Below, one piece after another: positions 1 to 6,674 of a stretch of 64,000 bases of DNA. The position numbers and the translations under genes were made by a program. The notes beneath the pieces were generated by a model, which was not told the origin of the DNA, did no database searches, and worked only from the letters and a program-made list of their open reading frames with translations. Location: contig NZ_JBHUHX010000032.1 of assembly GCF_042682685.1 (NCBI RefSeq), forward strand, positions 62,001 to 126,000, in the 5' to 3' direction. This stretch comes from Imhoffiella fuscus (GTDB taxonomy: Bacteria > Pseudomonadota > Gammaproteobacteria > Chromatiales > Chromatiaceae). Each line of letters opens with the position of its first letter. Within the stretch, counting starts at the first letter, position 1.

Positions 1-571
1 TCAGCCGGAGCTGGGCGTCGTGATCCCGGAGCGGCTGTGGTTCTGGCGACGCCAGCGGCGCAGGCCGCCCTGGGACCTGATCCTGCTCGTCGACCAGAGC
101 GGCTCCATGCTCAGCTCCGTGATCCATAGCGCCGTGGTCGCCGCCGTCTTCCATGGGTTGCGCGTCCTGCGCACCCGTCTCGTCCTGTTCGATACCCGAG
201 TCGTCGACGTCAGCGAGCGTGTCGGCGATCCGGTCGAACTCCTGCTCGGCGTCCAGCTCGGAGGCGGCACCGACATCGCGGCGGCCATGGACTACGCTCG
301 CGGTAAGGTCGAGACACCGCGCCGGACCCTGATCGTGCTGGTCTCCGACCTCTACGAAGGCGGCAACCCCGCGAGGCTCGTCCGGCTGACGGCGCGGCTG
401 TATCAGAGTGGTGTCGCCCTGCTCGGACTGGCGGCCCTCGACGAGCGTGGCAACCCCGACTACGACCGTCCATTCGCCGCCCAGCTCGCCGCCGCCGGCA
501 TGGAGATCGGCGCCATGACACCGGATCGCCTAGCCGATTGGGTCGGAGAGACGATGGCACGCCGGAGCTAG
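1..571 (+). CDS. VWA domain protein, C-terminal part (5' end outside window)
   Basis: The reading frame is open from base 2, so the gene enters from the left; the ATG at 20 is not a real start. The visible part is a von Willebrand A domain: MIDAS motif DQSGSM (residues about 33-38 of the visible part) and the GGTD loop that completes the metal site. It closely matches the VWA protein at 23353-24507: both have VDQSGSM, a TRLV-FDT-VVD segment, a GVQLGGGTDI segment and SDLYEGG. VWA proteins of this kind usually work with MoxR-type AAA+ ATPases. The partner ATPase of this copy would lie left of the window, or it may share the MoxR at 19992. The last ~80 bp of the gene is repeated in degenerate form at 841-919. 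Confidence 0.88.
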   Translation, partial: QPELGVVIPERLWFWRRQRRRPPWDLILLVDQSGSMLSSVIHSAVVAAVFHGLRVLRTRLVLFDTRVVDVSERVGDPVELLLGVQLGGGTDIAAAMDYARGKVETPRRTLIVLVSDLYEGGNPARLVRLTARLYQSGVALLGLAALDERGNPDYDRPFAAQLAAAGMEIGAMTPDRLADWVGETMARRS

Positions 572-574
572 CCT

Positions 575-720
575 GAAACCGCTTGACCCAGCGTAGGGCG
601 CAATAGGCCGTGACTGACGCCAGAGCAGGCAACTGCAAGGCATCGTAAGACCCGCAGCATCACCCACACGCCGAGGACTGGCGGCCGTATTGCGCCGCAT
701 GCGAGGTTGGCACGGTGTTT
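575..720. repeat. Dispersed inverted-ended repeat, copy A
   Basis: A ~145 bp element starts 4 bp after the VWA stop codon. The core runs 591-702 and is bounded by GCGTAGGGCGCAATA (591-605) and TATTGCGCCGCATGC (688-702), which are imperfect inverted repeats sharing GGCGCAATA/TATTGCGCC. The flanks GAAACCGCTTGACCCA and GAGGTTGGCACGGTGTT are also conserved with copy C. Copies B (921-1058) and C (4765-4907) align over the whole length. No coding capacity is seen. It looks like a MITE or REP-derived element. Confidence 0.8.
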
Positions 721-797
721 GGGGCTGTGCACGGCGCGGCCTTCCTTGTGGCGAAGGCACGCTGGCAAGATGTCTGGCGTCGGTGTGGCTTCCATTC

Positions 798-824
798 GGC
801 GCAATACGCTATCGCTATTGCGCC
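798..824. repeat. Short REP-like palindrome
   Basis: GGCGCAATA (798-806) and TATTGCGCC (816-824) form a perfect 9 bp inverted repeat around a 9 nt centre (CGCTATCGC). The stem words are the same as the terminal repeats of the longer elements at 575-720, 921-1058 and 4765-4907. This may be a minimal form of that repeat family, or an element that lost its interior. Confidence 0.7.
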
Positions 825-838
825 CTACGCGGACTTGC

Positions 839-919
839 TGCCGCCGACATGGAGATCGGCCCCATGACACCGGCTCGCCTAGCTGACTGGGTCGGAGACG
901 ATGGCCCGCCGGGCTTAGC
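839..919 (+). pseudogene. Duplicated fragment of the VWA gene 3' end
   Basis: The segment reads AADMEIGPMTPARLADWVGD before running out of frame. This matches the VWA tail at about 490-571 (MEIGAMTPDRLADWVGE). It is again followed at once by the TGAAACCGCTTGACCCAGCG start of the dispersed repeat. Gene tail and repeat were therefore duplicated together as a unit, and the copy has since diverged. It has no start codon or domain core of its own. Confidence 0.8.
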
Positions 920-920
920 C

Positions 921-1058
921 TGAAACCGCTTGACCCAGCGTAGGGCGCAATAGGCCGAGTCTGACGCCTGACCAGGCGACTGCAAGGCATCGTAAGACCA
1001 CCGCATCACTCACACGCCAAGGGTTGGCGGCTGTATTGCGCCGCATGTTGAGGTTGAC
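921..1058. repeat. Dispersed inverted-ended repeat, copy B
   Basis: Second copy of the element at 575-720, with the same left boundary GCGTAGGGCGCAATA (938-952) and right boundary TATTGCGCCGCATG (1034-1047). The conserved interior word CTGCAAGGCATCGTAAGACC is present. It follows the duplicated VWA tail and ends about 55 bp from the rsgA stop codon. Confidence 0.8.
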
Positions 1059-1112
1059 AGGGGAGAGGCGAGGTGGCGGAAGGACCTGAGCGCGAGGCAC
1101 CCGAGTTCGCCT

Positions 1113-2183
1113 TCAGCGATCCTTCAGATCCCGCTTCACCGATTTGATGAAGCGGCCGAAATCGCGGTCCTTCTTGCGCCGCTCGGCATGGGTCATCTGG
1201 TTGAAATCGGACTCCTGTCTGAGCTTGAGATAGTTCTCGAAGTGGGCGCGGCCGATCTCGCCCGAATCGAGCGCCTCGCGCACGGCGCAGCCGGGCTCGC
1301 CGCGATGGGTGCAGTCGCGGTAGCGGCAGCGTGAGGCGAGGGCGGTGATCTCGGCATAGCTGCTTTCGATGCCGTTCCCTGCGTCCAAGATGCCGAATTC
1401 GCGCATTCCCGGGGTGTCGACGACCAGCGCGCCGCCGTCGAGCCGGATCAGCTCGCGGCGGACGGTGGTATGGCGTCCCTCGCCGGTCGCGCTCACGCGG
1501 CCCGTCTCCAGGGCGTCCCGGTCGATCAGATGGTTGATCAGGGTACTCTTGCCGACACCGGAGGATCCGACGAAGCAGTAGGTTTTCCCAGGCAGCAGCG
1601 CCCGTTCGAGCGCGTCGAGTCCCTCCCGAGTCACGTTGCTCAGGGTCAGGACCGGAGTCATGAGGCCCATGGCCTCGATCTCGGCCAGCTGACCGGCCAG
1701 GACGTCCGGATCCACCAGATCCGTCTTGGTGAGCAGGATGCAGGGATCGGCCCCGCCGTCCATCACCATGACCAGATAGCGCTCCAGCCGTTTGAGGTTG
1801 AAGTCGAAGTGACAGGACTGGACGATCATGACGGTATCCAGATTCGCCGCGACCATCTGATACTCGACGGCGTTTCCGGCCGATTTGCGGCGCAGTGCGG
1901 TCCGGCGCTCGACGACCGAATGGACGATCGCGAAATCGTCCCCCGGCCGACGTTCCAGGCAGACCCAGTCGCCCACGCAGGGCAGTTCGTGCGGGAAACG
2001 ATGGCGATGCAGCAGGCTGCCGGCCAGTTTGGCGCGGAAGGAATCCTGCCCGTCCAGGAGCAGCAATTGATCGCGGTCGACGGCCGCGACGCGGGCGATG
2101 GATTGCGAGGCATCGCATTCGGCGCGCTGGTCGAACCACTGGGACCAGCCCAGATCGGTCAGTTCGGGATGTCGAGTTGTCAT
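1113..2183 (-). CDS. rsgA: Ribosome small subunit-dependent GTPase A
   Basis: Late-stage 30S assembly GTPase, cytoplasmic. The sequence shows an N-terminal OB-fold region, then the circularly permuted GTPase domain with NKxD-like LTKTDL ahead of the P-loop GSSGVGKST and the switch region DTPGMREFG. The C-terminal zinc-binding helical part has the Cys-x4-Cys-x-His-x5-Cys pattern (CRYRDCTHRGEPGC). The frame stays open up to a TTG at 2261, but ATG at 2183 (MTTRHPELTDLGW) gives 356 residues, matching the roughly 350 expected, so I chose it. It is divergent from the phosphatase gene at 2332. Confidence 0.95.
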   Translation of the reverse strand: MTTRHPELTDLGWSQWFDQRAECDASQSIARVAAVDRDQLLLLDGQDSFRAKLAGSLLHRHRFPHELPCVGDWVCLERRPGDDFAIVHSVVERRTALRRKSAGNAVEYQMVAANLDTVMIVQSCHFDFNLKRLERYLVMVMDGGADPCILLTKTDLVDPDVLAGQLAEIEAMGLMTPVLTLSNVTREGLDALERALLPGKTYCFVGSSGVGKSTLINHLIDRDALETGRVSATGEGRHTTVRRELIRLDGGALVVDTPGMREFGILDAGNGIESSYAEITALASRCRYRDCTHRGEPGCAVREALDSGEIGRAHFENYLKLRQESDFNQMTHAERRKKDRDFGRFIKSVKRDLKDR

Positions 2184-2331
2184 CGTGGGTCGGCTCGGAT
2201 CGATGGGTGGTGTGGGTGCATGACGGGATGCCTTCATGCCGCGACCGGGATTTTGGTGCAAACGGGTCGACGCGCATAGAGGCTCTGATACACTGGCACG
2301 CCGACCCTCGGTATGCCGTCAAGATGCCCCT

Positions 2332-2886
2332 ATGACACAGGTTCGGACGAGCCAGACGCACCCGCTTCGGATCGCGGAAGTCCGCGCGAGCCCCGCGCAC
2401 GGACGCATCGGGATCACCTTCTGTCCGGGCAAGCAGGATCCCCTTGCCTACACGGGCGCCTGGAAGCGCGACCTCGGGACCGATCTGGACGCCATCCGCG
2501 ACTGGGGCGCCAGGCTGGTGCTGACGCTGGTGGAGCCCGAGGAACTGGCGATGCTCAAGGTGCCGCACCTCGGCCAGGAGGTCCAGAACCGGGGCATCGC
2601 CTGGCGCCATCTTCCCATCGCCGACTATTCGATTCCGAACCAGGCATTCGAGGATCTGTGGCTCGTCCATGGCCGCGAGATCCGCCAGATGCTGCGCAAC
2701 GGAGAGGATGTGCTCCTGCACTGCAAGGGCGGCCTCGGGCGCGCCGGCATGATCGCCGCGCGACTGCTGGTCGAACTCGGCATGGAGCCCGACGAGGCGA
2801 TCCGCGACGTTCGCCGCGAACGCAGGGGCGCCATCGAGACGTCTTCGCAACTCGCCCTGGTGCGCCGAACCTGCCCCATTCCCTGA
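2332..2886 (+). CDS. Dual-specificity/CDKN3-like protein phosphatase
   Basis: Predicted 184-residue cysteine-based phosphatase. The catalytic loop HCKGGLGRAG near residues 138-147 fits the HCxxGxxR signature, with Cys as nucleophile and Arg binding phosphate. It is preceded by the typical DLDAIRDWGARLVLTL segment and a conserved region near the general acid (PIADYSIPN). ATG at 2332 is the first start that gives this family-like N terminus; the longer frame from 2236 overlaps the rsgA promoter region. The next gene (2900), a kinase-like protein, starts 13 bp downstream, so the two are probably one operon with opposing activities. The substrate is unknown. Confidence 0.8.
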   Translation: MTQVRTSQTHPLRIAEVRASPAHGRIGITFCPGKQDPLAYTGAWKRDLGTDLDAIRDWGARLVLTLVEPEELAMLKVPHLGQEVQNRGIAWRHLPIADYSIPNQAFEDLWLVHGREIRQMLRNGEDVLLHCKGGLGRAGMIAARLLVELGMEPDEAIRDVRRERRGAIETSSQLALVRRTCPIP

Positions 2887-2899
2887 TCCAGGATTCGCG

Positions 2900-3634
2900 A
2901 TGACCTCCGATATTCCTCCCATCGATACCGCCCTCATGCAGCGTGTCGGCGGTCAGTTGGGCACCAATCCGGCCGGCATCTTCGAGGACGATGACGGACG
3001 CCGCTTCTACGTCAAGACGCTGGAGTCGCCGATGCATGCCCGCAACGAGGCGATCGCCGCCCGGCTCTACCGGCTGACGGGTGCCCCGACCCTGACCTAT
3101 GTGCGCACGGTCGAGCCCGAGCAGATCGCGACCCAGTGGGTCCAACTCGACAAGCGCTGCGTGGCGCACCTGAGCGAGCGCGAGCGCCGCCAGGCCCAGC
3201 GCTGGTTCGGGGTGCATGCCTGGACGGCCAATTGGGACGCCGCCGGCTTCGACGGGGACAACCAGGGCGTGGTCGACGGACAGGTGCTGACGCTCGATCT
3301 GGGCGGTGCGCTGTGCTTTCGGGCCCAGGGCGATCCCAAGGGCAAGGCCTTCGGCACCCGGGTGGACGAACTGGACGTCCTGCGCCGCGACGAGGACAAC
3401 CCGCATGCGCTCCGGCTCTTCGCCGACATGCGTCCAGACGCCATCAAGGAGGCCATCGAGGTCGTGGTTCGGATCCCGGACGACCGGATCCGCCAGGTCA
3501 TCCTCGACGGCGGCGGCAGCCGCAAGCTGGCCGAGAAGATGGTCGCGCGCAAGGCGGATATGGCTGGGAGGTTGGGAACCTTCGAGTCGGCCGTGAGCCT
3601 CTGCGCCTCGATGATGGAATCGGCTAACGCATGA
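2900..3634 (+). CDS. Kinase-fold protein, actin-fragmin-kinase/PI-kinase-like (putative)
   Basis: A 244-residue protein with elements of a minimal protein-kinase-like fold. It has a Gly-rich GIFEDDDGRRFYVK segment with a candidate ATP-binding Lys (about K39), RNEAIAARLYRLTG (alpha-C-like, with Glu), HAWTANWDAAGF (catalytic-loop-like His/Asn/Asp, about 112-123), and LTLDLGGAL (DxG-like metal site, about 132-140). This pattern occurs in actin-fragmin-kinase-like and HipA/PI-kinase-like proteins. It is translated right after the phosphatase gene, and its 3' end overlaps the convergent thioredoxin gene by 11 bp. Assignment rests on motif reading only; the target is unknown. Confidence 0.5.
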   Translation: MTSDIPPIDTALMQRVGGQLGTNPAGIFEDDDGRRFYVKTLESPMHARNEAIAARLYRLTGAPTLTYVRTVEPEQIATQWVQLDKRCVAHLSERERRQAQRWFGVHAWTANWDAAGFDGDNQGVVDGQVLTLDLGGALCFRAQGDPKGKAFGTRVDELDVLRRDEDNPHALRLFADMRPDAIKEAIEVVVRIPDDRIRQVILDGGGSRKLAEKMVARKADMAGRLGTFESAVSLCASMMESANA

Positions 3635-4667
3635 TGTCGATCTGGATCCCGCGCTCGGCGAGCGCCTCGCGGCGCGCCGAGAGGTAGCGCTGGAAGCTCG
3701 GCTGCCAGCGGTAGGCGCCGGTGGAGACGTAGTCGAGCGCGCCCTGGACGTGGAACGCCTTCAGATAGCCCTCGGTGCGGAAGACCTCCCTACCCTGGGT
3801 ATCGTAGAAGACCAGGCTGGGCGTGTATTCGATCCCCAGCTCGGCGGCCCAGTCGCGCCCGGTCGTCTCCCGTCCGTCCGGCGTCTGCAGGGGCTCGCGC
3901 GAGAAGACGTCGACGATGGCGGCATCGAAGGCCGCGAGCGAGAGCGCGACCGGCTCGCGGCGCAGAACGTCCTGATGCAGCTCGTCGCACTCCCGGCACA
4001 CCGGCTGCTCCAGCATCACCACCAGCGGACGCGGCGATTTCCGGCGGTTGTCGCCGAGTCGTAACGGCGGGGCGAGAAAGCCCGCCTCTTGGTGCAGGTC
4101 GCCCTCGGCCTCGCGCGGATTGGTGCGGACATAGAATTTGCTGAAGCGCTCGCCGTTGCGCTCGTGGCGTTCCGCCACGTATTTCAGCGCGGCCGCGAAA
4201 CGGTGCGGCGGCAGATAGCCGTTCAGCCGCAGCACCGTCTTGCCGGCTTCGTCCAGGAACAGCAGGGTCGGCGTGAACTGGACCCCGAGCAGGGTGGCGA
4301 GCTTCTTCTCGGTCGTGGTCTCGCCGTCCAGCCCGGTCACCTCGCGATCGCCCCAGAGGTTGATCGCGATGACGTCGAAGTCCTGGCGCGTCAGCTCGAC
4401 GATCTCGCGGTCGGTGAAGTTGTCCCGCAGCAGCTTGGCGCAGTAGGGACAGCCGTCCTGGTAGAAATAGAGCAGCACCCGCTTGTCCTCGGCCGCGGCC
4501 TCCGCGACATCCTCGTTCAGATCCAAGAAGGAGGTCTTGAACCAGGCGGGCTGTTCCTCGTATCCGGGGTGCTGCATGCCGGCTCCCAGCTCGGCAGGGG
4601 CGTCCGAGGCGGCCATCGAGGGAGCGGTCAGGAATAGGAGAGACAGAATCGTCAGCGCTTGGAGCAT
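3624..4667 (-). CDS. Exported double-thioredoxin-fold protein (SoxW-like)
   Basis: A 347-residue protein with an N-terminal signal peptide (hydrophobic LTILSLLFLTAPSMA) and two thioredoxin-like domains. Domain 1 carries CPYC in YFYQDGCPYC and a cis-Pro-type FTPTLLFLD. Domain 2 carries CREC and YTPSLVFYD. Each domain resembles SoxW-type periplasmic thioredoxins, so it probably reduces periplasmic disulfides or keeps a partner enzyme reduced. The start is ATG at 4667, with GAGGA eight bases upstream; the in-frame ATG at 4697 lacks a ribosome-binding site. It overlaps the end of the kinase-like gene by 11 bp. Confidence 0.8.
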   Translation of the reverse strand: MLQALTILSLLFLTAPSMAASDAPAELGAGMQHPGYEEQPAWFKTSFLDLNEDVAEAAAEDKRVLLYFYQDGCPYCAKLLRDNFTDREIVELTRQDFDVIAINLWGDREVTGLDGETTTEKKLATLLGVQFTPTLLFLDEAGKTVLRLNGYLPPHRFAAALKYVAERHERNGERFSKFYVRTNPREAEGDLHQEAGFLAPPLRLGDNRRKSPRPLVVMLEQPVCRECDELHQDVLRREPVALSLAAFDAAIVDVFSREPLQTPDGRETTGRDWAAELGIEYTPSLVFYDTQGREVFRTEGYLKAFHVQGALDYVSTGAYRWQPSFQRYLSARREALAERGIQIDIMR

Positions 4668-4764
4668 GGGGGAAGTCCTCACATGAATCGGCCTCAAGGC
4701 ACTATGTATGCGATGACCGTCTCTTTAAACGCTTCGGGAGCCGAAGCCAAAAGACAAGACCGAC

Positions 4765-4907
4765 ACCGCTTGACCCAGCGTAGGGCGCAATAGGCCGCGA
4801 CTGAAGCCAGAGCAGACAACTGCAAGGCATCGTAAGACCAGCAGCATCCCCCACGCACCGAGGGTTGGTGGCCGTATTGCGCCGCATGCGAGGTTGGCAC
4901 GGTGTTG
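4765..4907. repeat. Dispersed inverted-ended repeat, copy C
   Basis: Third copy of the repeat at 575-720 and 921-1058, over the full length: ACCGCTTGACCCAGCG (4765-4780), left inverted end from 4778, interior CTGCAAGGCATCGTAAGACC, right inverted end TATTGCGCCGCATGC (4875-4889), and the GAGGTTGGCACGGTGTT tail. It fills most of the gap between the thioredoxin gene and the marR-type gene; the rest of that gap shows nothing recognisable. Confidence 0.8.
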
Positions 4908-4995
4908 GGCAGGGCTTTTATGGCGGTCCCCGACGGCGGTGAGTCATGCGGGGTTTCGGTCAGCCCATCTCTGGCGCGATAGGCTCCACCCAAGG

Positions 4996-5472
4996 TCATG
5001 TGGATTCGGCACGGCGCCTGGCCGGGATGTCCCGATCACCGACGGGAGCCTGCAGGGTTGCGATGATTCGGCGCATCGTCGCCTGGAAGGCTGCGCGTTC
5101 CTCGTATTCGAGCCCCGCCAGCGCGTCGGCGTTCACCGCCTCGGCCGCCGCCGTTGCCGGACCTTCGAGCGCGCGCGCCTGATCCGTCAGCCAGATGCGC
5201 TGCACCCGCCCGTCGGCAGGATCCTTGCGACGCTGGATCAGGCCGTCGCGTTCCATGCGCGTCAGCGTGTTGGCCATGGTTGGCTGCTCGATGTCCAGGT
5301 GTTCGATCAGCTCGCGCTGTGTCAGACCATCGCCCTCCCACAGCACCAGCAGCGCCGGGAAGGTCCCTGTGCTCAATCCCAGCGGCTTGATCCGTGCCTG
5401 AAGCTCGCGCGCGAACAGCCGCGCCAAGTGATTGGCGAGATAGCCCGCCGATTCGTCTTTGTTGAAGGTCAT
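4996..5472 (-). CDS. MarR-family transcriptional regulator
   Basis: A 158-residue winged-helix regulator. The centre reads LVLWEGDGLTQRELIEHLDIEQPTMANTLTRMERDGLIQRRKDPADGRVQRIWLT, which is the MarR recognition helix and the DxR wing. Such proteins dimerise and bind palindromic operators, usually repressing themselves and a divergent target. The divergent gene at 5627 (membrane protein) and palindromes at 5562-5600 in the shared promoter region fit that. Confidence 0.92.
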   Translation of the reverse strand: MTFNKDESAGYLANHLARLFARELQARIKPLGLSTGTFPALLVLWEGDGLTQRELIEHLDIEQPTMANTLTRMERDGLIQRRKDPADGRVQRIWLTDQARALEGPATAAAEAVNADALAGLEYEERAAFQATMRRIIATLQAPVGDRDIPARRRAEST

Positions 5473-5561
5473 CTGATCTCGTCTCGACTGAAGCGTTTTC
5501 CACGCAGGCAGGAAGGATGCGATCGACGCATCCCAACGTCCGAATCCCGCCTTGGTACCAC

Positions 5562-5600
5562 TTGCATAGCTTGATATGCAATGTTATATAGCCTGCTATG
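5562..5600. promoter_or_regulatory. Candidate MarR operator, two palindromes
   Basis: In the 154 bp divergent region, TTGCATA (5562-5568) and TATGCAA (5575-5581) form a perfect inverted repeat with a 6 nt spacer. Just beside it, ATAGC-CT-GCTAT (5588-5599) forms a second one. Both are AT-rich in a GC-rich background and lie between marR and its divergent neighbour, the usual place for an autoregulatory operator. Confidence 0.6.
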
Positions 5601-5626
5601 TTTTTTGTTCGAGACGGAGTCATACC

Positions 5627-6073
5627 ATGTCCAAACGCCTCCATCCCGTCGCCGGCGCGATCGCGCTGCTGACCATCCTGACCTTCTGGGTCGCCACGGT
5701 CCTGGCCGAGACGCTCGGCGACATGGCCACCATCGTCGCAGTCAAGACCGCCATTCCCTGGGGCCTGACGATCCTGATCCCGGCCCTCGCGGCGGTCGGC
5801 GGATCGGGCTTCGCGATCGCGCGCGACCGCTCCGGGGGACTGGTCGCCGCCAAGCGCCGACGCATGCCGCTCATCGCCGCGAACGGTCTGCTGATCCTGG
5901 TCCCCTGCGCCTTCCTGCTGTCCTTCAAGGCCCAGTCGGGAACGCTCGACACGGTCTTCTACGGGGTCCAGGCACTCGAGCTGATCGCCGGGGCCGTCAA
6001 CATCGCCCTGCTCGGTATGAGCCTGCGCGACGGTCTGCGTCTGAGCGGCCGGCTGCGCACGGCCACCGCCTGA
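5627..6073 (+). CDS. Small membrane protein under probable MarR control
   Basis: A 148-residue protein with four predicted membrane segments: AIALLTILTFWVATVLA, GLTILIPALAAVGGSGFAI, LIAANGLLILVPCAFLL and ALELIAGAVNIALLGM. The start is ATG at 5627, with GACGGAG 8 bases upstream; the frame opens earlier, but that part overlaps the operator palindromes. I do not recognise a characterised family. The position divergent from a MarR regulator suggests induction by a small molecule or stress. Confidence 0.75.
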   Translation: MSKRLHPVAGAIALLTILTFWVATVLAETLGDMATIVAVKTAIPWGLTILIPALAAVGGSGFAIARDRSGGLVAAKRRRMPLIAANGLLILVPCAFLLSFKAQSGTLDTVFYGVQALELIAGAVNIALLGMSLRDGLRLSGRLRTATA

Positions 6074-6106
6074 AAACCGGAAAGGATCCATCCGAGGAGA
6101 GAAACC

Positions 6107-6511
6107 ATGCGTACCGAACACGCCCTGCTCGCCGCACTTCCCGCGCTGGCGCTCGCCGGCTGCGGCGCCCCCCACCTGAAGACCCTGCACACGGCCGAAC
6201 AGGCGCTGATCGGCGAGGATGCCGACATCTTGGCGCACTGCATCGGCGAACCATTGGAGATCCGCGAGGTGTCCGGCACCTCTTCGACACGTCTGTACCG
6301 GTACTCGTCGGCCCAGTCGCACGATGCCGAGGGACGGCTGCTGTCCGATCCCGCCCCGGATCCCGAACGCGATGCCTCGGCCTGCGTCTTCGACATCCGG
6401 GTGCGCGATGGGCGCATCGTTTCGATCGCGCACGACAATCGTGCAGGCTGGGGATTCGGCCGCATCAAGCGGTGCTCGGCGGTGGTCGAGCGCTGCGTGG
6501 ACGCCCGATAG
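6107..6511 (+). CDS. Small predicted lipoprotein
   Basis: A 134-residue protein with a signal sequence ending in the lipobox LALAGC, so it is probably lipid-anchored. The mature part includes IGEPLEIREVSGTSSTRLYRYSS and ends in a conserved-looking Cys-containing C terminus (RCSAVVERC). Proteins of this size and type are common in proteobacteria without a known role. A GGAGAG ribosome-binding site precedes the ATG. It lies 33 bp after the membrane protein and is probably in the same operon. Confidence 0.75.
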   Translation: MRTEHALLAALPALALAGCGAPHLKTLHTAEQALIGEDADILAHCIGEPLEIREVSGTSSTRLYRYSSAQSHDAEGRLLSDPAPDPERDASACVFDIRVRDGRIVSIAHDNRAGWGFGRIKRCSAVVERCVDAR

Positions 6512-6674
6512 GCGCGGCCCTGTGCCAAGGATCACGAAACGCGTCTCGACTTCGGGTTAAGGTTCCCGATTTGCTCGGGCGCGCCGTCGATTCCCATCCG
6601 AGTCGAGCAGGCGCGTCCGTCCAGGCGATGCATCGCCGACAACGAAAAGAACCGACCCGAGGAGACCTCGCCCC

